Assembly: GCA_024709685.1 (NCBI GenBank) | Contig: JANJWF010000019.1 | Span: forward strand, 1 to 41,382 | Direction of reading: 5' to 3' | DNA from: Thiobacillus sp. | GTDB lineage: Bacteria > Pseudomonadota > Gammaproteobacteria > Burkholderiales > Thiobacillaceae | DNA length: 41,382 bases | Shown here: piece after piece, positions 36,507 through 41,382 of the stretch | Numbering within the stretch: position 1 is the first letter of the stretch | How the letters are laid out: the number at the start of each line of letters is the position of its first letter | Notes under the pieces: model-generated | Database searches by the model: none | Seen by the model: the letters and a program-made list of their open reading frames with translations, nothing else | Told to the model about the DNA's origin: nothing | Translations under genes and position numbers: made by a program

Positions 36507-36512
36507 ATTATA
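36507..36512 (-). promoter_or_regulatory. -10 box for the secretin operon
   Basis: TATAAT, the exact consensus, lies on the minus strand about 190 bases before the secretin ATG, in the 350-base gap after the MshM-like gene. The -35 position is poor. Apart from this and the hairpin I see nothing else in 36318-36666. Confidence 0.45.
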
Positions 36513-36666
36513 CGGCTGTATGGTCGGCTTCTTTAGCCGGGGCGACCTGCATCGCGAGGGTGCGGGGGCGTGTTGGCCCGGGGCAGGTGCTGGGTGCAAG
36601 CCCGCAGTTCGACGCGTTTTCTGCGGTGGGACAGTGAAGGGCAGGCGGTCAGGCCCGAGGCCGGAC

Positions 36667-37584
36667 TCAAAGGGGCTGCATAAGCGCGTGCCAGGCGACG
36701 AATGCCAGCAGGCCCAGTGCTGCTGCCAGGCCGGCGGCCAGCCAAGCCCAGCGACGAAGCCCGGGGCGTGCACCGGCGCGGGGCTGCATGTCCGCGTCGC
36801 CCGCCGCAGCGTCCAGATGGGCCGGAGTCAGGTTGTGGGTCTGCGAGGCATAGGCCGCGAGCAGCGTCTTGTCGGCCAGCACGTTGATGCGGCGCGACAG
36901 GCCGCCCGACAGGTGCGTGATGCGTGCGACGAGTGCCGGCGGGAACAGGTCAGGGCCGCGATAGCCCGCCACGGCCAGCCGCGCGCGCAGGTAGGCGGCC
37001 ACTTCGGATTCCACCAGCGGCGGTAGCCTGAGGGTCAGGGTGATGCGGTCCTTCAACTGCCGGATGCGCGAGTCGGCCAGCAGCGTATCGAGTTCGGGCT
37101 GGCCGAACAGGACGATCTGGAGCAGCTTGTCGGAGGCGGTTTCCAGATTGGTCAAGAGCCGCAGGAACTCCAGATTGTCGAGCGCGATGCCCTGTGCCTC
37201 CTCGACGAAGACCACCACGCGCCGGCCCGCCTCGTGACGTGCCAACAGCACCGTGTTGAGTTGCGCCAGCCTGGCTTGTCGGCCGCTGGCGGGCGTCTCC
37301 CCAAGATCGGCCAGGATTGCGGCCAGCATGTCGTCCGCTCCGAGTGTGGGATTGCCGAGATAGGCGCTGTCGACGCTGACAGGGAGTTGCGCCGCCAGCT
37401 TGCGGCACAGCATGGTCTTGCCGCTGCCGATTTCGCCCACCACCTTGATAATGCCCTCGCCCTGACCGATGGCATAAAGCAGCGCAGCGAGCATCTCGCC
37501 TCGCTGGCCGCCGGCATGCCAGTACCCGGTGTTCGGCGTGATGCGGAAGGGCGCTTCCTTCAGGCCGAAATAGTCAAGATACAC
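36667..37584 (-). CDS. mshM: ExeA/MshM-like AAA ATPase
   Basis: A 305-residue AAA+ protein: MYLDYFGLKEAPFRITPN at the start, Walker A GEIGSGKT (50-57), Walker B VVVFVEE (123-129), and a C-terminal membrane helix (about 278-297) with a very short tail. MshM and ExeA members are this shape and are thought to help place the secretin through the peptidoglycan. There is no peptidoglycan-binding domain after the helix, unlike ExeA, which supports MshM. The start is GTG 37584. It is the only gene between the response regulator and the secretin. Confidence 0.85.
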   Translation of the reverse strand: MYLDYFGLKEAPFRITPNTGYWHAGGQRGEMLAALLYAIGQGEGIIKVVGEIGSGKTMLCRKLAAQLPVSVDSAYLGNPTLGADDMLAAILADLGETPASGRQARLAQLNTVLLARHEAGRRVVVFVEEAQGIALDNLEFLRLLTNLETASDKLLQIVLFGQPELDTLLADSRIRQLKDRITLTLRLPPLVESEVAAYLRARLAVAGYRGPDLFPPALVARITHLSGGLSRRINVLADKTLLAAYASQTHNLTPAHLDAAAGDADMQPRAGARPGLRRWAWLAAGLAAALGLLAFVAWHALMQPL

Positions 37585-37618
37585 GGGTGCCTAGGGGTGA
37601 AATAGATGCCGGCACGTC

Positions 37619-39046
37619 CTAATCGGTGCCGTAGGTCTGCATTCGGCTGTATAGCGTGGTGCGGTTGATACCCAGGAGCTTGGCCGCCTGCGACAGGTTG
37701 CCGTGGGTCATGTTGAGCGCGGCCTCGACGTAGGCCTTTTCCCACTGGCGCAAGGTGACGTCGAGGTTGAAGTTGGCGTGGGTCTGCAACTGCTTGCGCG
37801 CAAGTTCGATCAGAGCCTTGCCGTCGCTGGCGAGGGGGATTTCCTGGGGATAGGCCTGGTCGGTGTCGAGCTCGGCTTCCAGTTGCTGGGCGTTGACCTG
37901 CGCGCCCGGATATTTTGTGGTCAGGCGGATGGCGATGTTGCGCAATTCGCGCACGTTGCCGGGGAAGTGGTAGTCCTTCCACATCTGCTGGGCGCGCGGG
38001 TCGAGCGAGAACGGCTGACTCTTGGCCTCGCGGGCGTAGAAATCACGGAAATAGTCGAGCAGCGTGAGCTTGTCCTCGCCCATCTCGCGCAGCGGGGGCA
38101 CCGCGATGGAAAACACCGACAGCCGATGGTAGAGATCCGCGCGAAAGCGGCCGGCCTTGATCTCGGCGCGCAGGTCGCGGTTGGTGGCGGTGACCACGCG
38201 GGCGTTGGAAAAGCGCGGCTGGGTCTCGCCCACGCGCTGGTATTCGCCGTTTTCAAGCACGCGCAGCAGCTTGGCCTGCAACTCCAGCGGCAGTTCGCCG
38301 ATTTCGTCGAGGAACAGGGTGCCGTTCTCGGCTTCCTCGAAGTAGCCGGCACGCGCGCTGGTGGCGCCGGTGAATGCACCCTTGGCATAGCCGAACAGGG
38401 TGGGCTCGACCAGTGTCGGCGAAATCGCGGCGCAGTTGAGCGCCAGATAGGGCTTGGGCGAGCGCGGCGACAACTGGTGCAGGCTGGAGGCGACGCGCTC
38501 CTTGCCGCTGCCGGACTCTCCTTCGATCAGTACCGGGAACGGTGCGGCGGCGTATTGCATGATCTGCTGGCGCAACTTGTCCATCGCCAGACTGCTGCCG
38601 ACGATGCCGGAATCCTTGACCGCCGGCTCCTTTTCGGCGGTGCGCTCCGCGTTCTGTACCAGCAGCGCGTTGTACAGCAGCGACTTCAGTCGATCGGGTT
38701 CGCATGGCTTGGCGACAAAATCGATCGCGCCGAGCGCACGCGCGTGGCGCGCATTGGCCTCGTCGCTCTGGCCGGAGAGCACCAGAATCTTGATGCTGGG
38801 CGAAACCCCGAGGAGGTCGGCGATCAGCGCGAACCCCTCGTCGGGCTTGTGCGGCTGCGGGGGCAGGCCGAGGTCGACCAGCGCCAGCTGCGGCGGTTCG
38901 TCCAGTTGCATCAGCAGACTTTTCACCTGGGTGCGCGATTCTGCGGCCGAGATATCGAAGTCCTTGCTGAGGACGTAGGTGAGCGTATCGGAAATCAGCG
39001 GATCGTCGTCGACGATCAGCAAGCTGGGTTTGTTGGTTTGGGCCAC
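37619..39046 (-). CDS. Sigma-54-dependent response regulator (NtrC family, PilR/PrsR-like)
   Basis: A 475-residue activator. Receiver domain with acid residues D13 and D14, phosphorylation site D58 (ALVDLGLPP) and K113; AAA+ domain with Walker A GESGSGKE (176-183), GAFTGA loop 223-228 that contacts sigma-54, and the [12 protein letters not shown] motif; and a Fis-type helix-turn-helix at the end ([24 protein letters not shown]). The receiver resembles the PrsR group linked to PEP-CTERM/exosortase loci ([24 protein letters not shown]), but no such loci are here. GTG 39046 has a strong GGAGG site. Its likely target is the prepilin promoter and its likely partner the sensor kinase at 25041-26792; both are inferences. 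Confidence 0.92.
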   Translation of the reverse strand: MAQTNKPSLLIVDDDPLISDTLTYVLSKDFDISAAESRTQVKSLLMQLDEPPQLALVDLGLPPQPHKPDEGFALIADLLGVSPSIKILVLSGQSDEANARHARALGAIDFVAKPCEPDRLKSLLYNALLVQNAERTAEKEPAVKDSGIVGSSLAMDKLRQQIMQYAAAPFPVLIEGESGSGKERVASSLHQLSPRSPKPYLALNCAAISPTLVEPTLFGYAKGAFTGATSARAGYFEEAENGTLFLDEIGELPLELQAKLLRVLENGEYQRVGETQPRFSNARVVTATNRDLRAEIKAGRFRADLYHRLSVFSIAVPPLREMGEDKLTLLDYFRDFYAREAKSQPFSLDPRAQQMWKDYHFPGNVRELRNIAIRLTTKYPGAQVNAQQLEAELDTDQAYPQEIPLASDGKALIELARKQLQTHANFNLDVTLRQWEKAYVEAALNMTHGNLSQAAKLLGINRTTLYSRMQTYGTD

Positions 39047-39117
39047 ATATCCTCCAGATTTAGTGGTGTCGCAATCGCGTCAGCTTCTTGTGGGTTTGTT
39101 ATCGGCGTGACGGGACG

Positions 39118-39133
39118 TTCAAGGATTGTGCCA
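39118..39133 (-). promoter_or_regulatory. Sigma-54-like promoter of the response regulator gene
   Basis: The minus strand reads TGGCACA-ATCC-TTGAA. The -24 element is a perfect TGGCAC; the -12 element has GA where GC is expected. RNA would start near 39107, about 60 bases before the GTG. The -12 mismatch makes this uncertain; it may be autoregulation or a decayed site. Confidence 0.35.
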
Positions 39134-39286
39134 GAGAGGCCGTGAAAGTAAAACCGAGGGAGGAGGCGCAGCGCGGCCCGCCTCATCGGGCCATCGGTCG
39201 GGTCGCAACGTGCACCCAGCCTTCGCTGCTCGATCGGTTCGCCCAGGGCGATGAAGCCGGTTCACCTGCGTCGCGGATCTCTGACA

Positions 39287-39312
39287 CCCGGCCCGGCGCG
39301 TAGCGGGCCGGG
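39287..39312 (-). repeat. GC-rich hairpin after alaS
   Basis: A perfect 9-bp stem, CCCGGCCCG/CGGGCCGGG (39287-39295 with 39304-39312), lies about 50 bases after the alaS stop on the minus strand. It has no T run. It may slow RNA polymerase or protect the 3' end. Apart from this and the regulator promoter nothing is seen in 39047-39360. Confidence 0.5.
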
Positions 39313-39360
39313 CCGATGATCTGCTGCCAGCAGGGCCGGCGAGCAGCGCGTGACCTGCCG

Positions 39361-41382
39361 TCAGCCTTCGAGCCTGTTCCGTGCCCACGACTGCACCGAT
39401 GCCAGGGCAGCCGGCAGCCGGGCGGGCTCGTTGCCGCCCGCCATCGCCATGTCGGGCTTGCCGCCGCCCTTGCCGCCGACCTGGCCGGCGACGAAGTTGA
39501 CCAGCTCGCCGGCCTTGATGCGGTCGGTGACGTCGGGCGTCACCGCGGCGATCAGGCTCGCCTTGCCGTCGGCGACGGTGCCGAGCACCAGCGCGCACGA
39601 CTTCAGCTTGTCGCGCAGCTTGTCGGCGGCCTCGCGCAGGCCCTTGGCATCGATGCCGTCGAGCTGGGCGGCCAGCACCTTCACGCCGCCGATGTCTGCC
39701 GCTTGCTGCACCAGTTCGTCGCCGGCGCTCGATGCCAGCTTCGACTTCAGGCGGTCGAGCTCCTTCTCCAGCGCGCGGACGTTGTCGAGCATCTGCGCGA
39801 GCTTGGCGCCAAGCTCTGCCGGCTGAGCCTTCAGGAGGGCGGCGGCCTCATGGATCTCCCGCTCGCGCGTCTGCAGGTAGGCGAGTGCATTGTCGCCGGT
39901 CACCGCCTCGATGCGGCGCACCCCGGCGGCAACGCCGGATTCGGAAACGATCTTGAACAGGCCGATATCGCCGGTGCGGGCGACGTGGGTGCCGCCGCAC
40001 AGTTCGCGCGAGCTGCCGATGTCGAGCACGCGCACCTCGTCACCGTACTTTTCGCCGAACAGCATTATCGCGCCGGTCTTCTGTGCCTCGTCGATCGCCA
40101 TCACCCGCGCCTGGGTGGCGGTATTGGCGAGGATCTCGGCGTTGACGCGCGCTTCCACCTCGCGGATCTGCGCCTCGGTCATGGGACTGGGCTGCACGAA
40201 GTCGAAGCGCGTCTTCTCGCTGTCGACCAGCGAGCCCTTCTGCTGCACGTGTTCGCCGAGCACTTCGCGCAGGGCCTTGTGCATGAGATGGGTGGCCGAG
40301 TGGTTGCGCATGGTGCGCGCACGCGCGATCTCGTCGACGCGCGCGAGCACGGCGTCGCCCACCGCGAGCGAGCCGGTCTTCATGACTCCGTGTTGGCCGA
40401 ACACCTGCGCCTGGATCTTTTGAGTGTCCTCGACCTCGAACACGCCGTTGGTGCTCTGGATTGCGCCGCGGTCGCCGACCTGGCCGCCGGACTCGGCATA
40501 GAAGGGGGTGTGGTCGAGCACGACGACGCCGAGCTCGCCCTCCCTGAGTTCGCTGACCGGGGTGCCGTCCTTGTACAGCGCAAGCACGGTGGCGTCGTGC
40601 GTCAGCGCGTCGTAACCGTGGAAGGTGGTCGCTTCGCCCGAATACTCCAGGCCGGCGCCGAGCTTGAACTTGCCGGCGGCGCGCGCCTGGTCCCGCTGTC
40701 GCTGCATGGCGGCATCGAAGGCGGCAGTGTCGACACTGACATGGGCTTCGCGGCAGATGTCGGCGGTGAGGTCGAGCGGAAAACCGTAGGTATCGTGAAG
40801 CTTGAACGCCAGTTCGCCATCGAAGGTGCCGCCGGCGGGCAAGGTCTTAAGCGTGGCTTCGAGAATGCCCATGCCGTGCTCGATGGTCTCGAAGAAGCGT
40901 TCCTCTTCCTGGCGCAGGATGTCGGTGACCCGGCCCTGCGCCTTGACCAGTTCGGGATAGGCCTCGCCCATCGCCGCCGCGAGGTCGGGCACGATGCGGT
41001 GGAAGAAGGCGACGTGCGTGCCCAGCTTGTAGCCGTGGCGGATCGCCCGGCGGATGATGCGTCGCAGCACGTAGCCGCGGCCCTCGTTGCCCGGGATGAC
41101 GCCGTCGACGATGAGGAAGGAGCAGGCACGGATGTGGTCGGCGATGACCTTGAGCGAGTTGTTCGTGAGATCGCTCGTGTTCGTCTCGCGCGCGGCAGCC
41201 CTGATCAGCACCTGGAACAGGTCGATGTCGTAGTTGGAATGCACGTGCTGCATCACGGCGGAAACGCGCTCGAGCCCCATGCCGGTGTCGACGCTGGGCT
41301 TGGGCAACGGGTGCATCGTGCCCGCCTCGTCGCGGTTGAACTGCATGAACACGATGTTCCAGATCTCGATGTAGCGGTCGCC
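39361..41382 (-). CDS. alaS: Alanine--tRNA ligase (5' end outside window)
   Basis: The last 673 residues of alanyl-tRNA synthetase; the frame is open to base 41382 ([15 protein letters not shown]), so the start lies beyond the window and the ATG at 41352 is internal. Seen: class II motif 3 (DTGMGLERV), the tRNA-recognition helices ([19 protein letters not shown]), the editing site HSATHLMH and [13 protein letters not shown], which bind zinc, and the C-Ala domain ([20 protein letters not shown]) at the end. It charges tRNA-Ala and clears mischarged Ser and Gly. Identification is secure. Confidence 0.97.
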   Translation of the reverse strand, partial: GDRYIEIWNIVFMQFNRDEAGTMHPLPKPSVDTGMGLERVSAVMQHVHSNYDIDLFQVLIRAAARETNTSDLTNNSLKVIADHIRACSFLIVDGVIPGNEGRGYVLRRIIRRAIRHGYKLGTHVAFFHRIVPDLAAAMGEAYPELVKAQGRVTDILRQEEERFFETIEHGMGILEATLKTLPAGGTFDGELAFKLHDTYGFPLDLTADICREAHVSVDTAAFDAAMQRQRDQARAAGKFKLGAGLEYSGEATTFHGYDALTHDATVLALYKDGTPVSELREGELGVVVLDHTPFYAESGGQVGDRGAIQSTNGVFEVEDTQKIQAQVFGQHGVMKTGSLAVGDAVLARVDEIARARTMRNHSATHLMHKALREVLGEHVQQKGSLVDSEKTRFDFVQPSPMTEAQIREVEARVNAEILANTATQARVMAIDEAQKTGAIMLFGEKYGDEVRVLDIGSSRELCGGTHVARTGDIGLFKIVSESGVAAGVRRIEAVTGDNALAYLQTREREIHEAAALLKAQPAELGAKLAQMLDNVRALEKELDRLKSKLASSAGDELVQQAADIGGVKVLAAQLDGIDAKGLREAADKLRDKLKSCALVLGTVADGKASLIAAVTPDVTDRIKAGELVNFVAGQVGGKGGGKPDMAMAGGNEPARLPAALASVQSWARNRLEG

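Noticed and set aside
36318-36666. c-di-GMP riboswitch upstream of the secretin
   Set aside because: Hairpins are present, but no GEMM-type conserved core could be recognised.
37703-39145. Plus-strand 480-codon frame opposite the response regulator
   Set aside because: No domain recognised; antisense of a complete NtrC-family gene.

Overview
This GC-rich window carries a gene order typical of Betaproteobacteria. Two blocks point there: kdsD-kdsC-lptC-lptA-lptB-rpoN-hpf-ptsN-hprK-rapZ, and ffs-dnaX-ybaB-recR. Gene order and protein character suggest a chemolithotroph of the Thiobacillus/Nitrosomonadales type, but the genus is an inference. Nearly all of it is chromosomal core sequence. I see no transposase, integrase, phage gene, CRISPR array or tRNA.

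Layout. Bases 1-913 hold the 3' part of tldD. Bases 923-3056 (minus) hold a lipoprotein with a TbpB-like C-terminal signature and a translationally coupled Slam-type outer-membrane protein, which looks like a surface-lipoprotein exporter with its own cargo. Bases 3233-4508 hold aroG (DAHP synthase), preceded by a promoter, a Phe-rich leader peptide and an intrinsic terminator that together look like a classical attenuator. Bases 4534-9795 (plus) hold the SRP RNA, a 22-bp inverted repeat, dnaX-ybaB-recR, purB and a CnoX-like thioredoxin. greB and a small DUF2905 membrane protein follow on the minus strand, then tcdA on the plus strand.

Bases 11323-22052 are one tightly packed minus-strand block. 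It starts with Kdo and LPS-transport genes (kdsD, kdsC, lptC, lptA, lptB), continues with rpoN, hpf, ptsN, hprK and rapZ, then a NusG-domain-II protein, a Gx-transporter-family protein, ubiX, a Lon-N-domain protein, a PNPOx-like flavoprotein and a small lipoprotein. It ends at an intrinsic terminator. Most neighbours overlap by 1-4 bases. A CPA2 cation/proton antiporter is divergent from it at 22101-24071.

Bases 24098-39133 form a type IV pilus-like (MSHA-like) locus: a prepilin with a well-matched sigma-54 promoter, a membrane sensor kinase, a pseudopilin, PilO/PilN/PilM-like assembly proteins, a GspF platform protein, a GspE/MshE ATPase with c-di-GMP-binding-type N-terminal motifs, a TPR protein, an MshL-like secretin, an MshM-like ATPase and an NtrC-family sigma-54 response regulator. 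rpoN is in the same window. A plausible model is that the kinase and regulator switch on the prepilin through sigma-54 while c-di-GMP acts on the motor. An inverted pair of about 200-bp intergenic repeat elements separates gspF from gspE. The window ends inside alaS (minus, 5' end missing).
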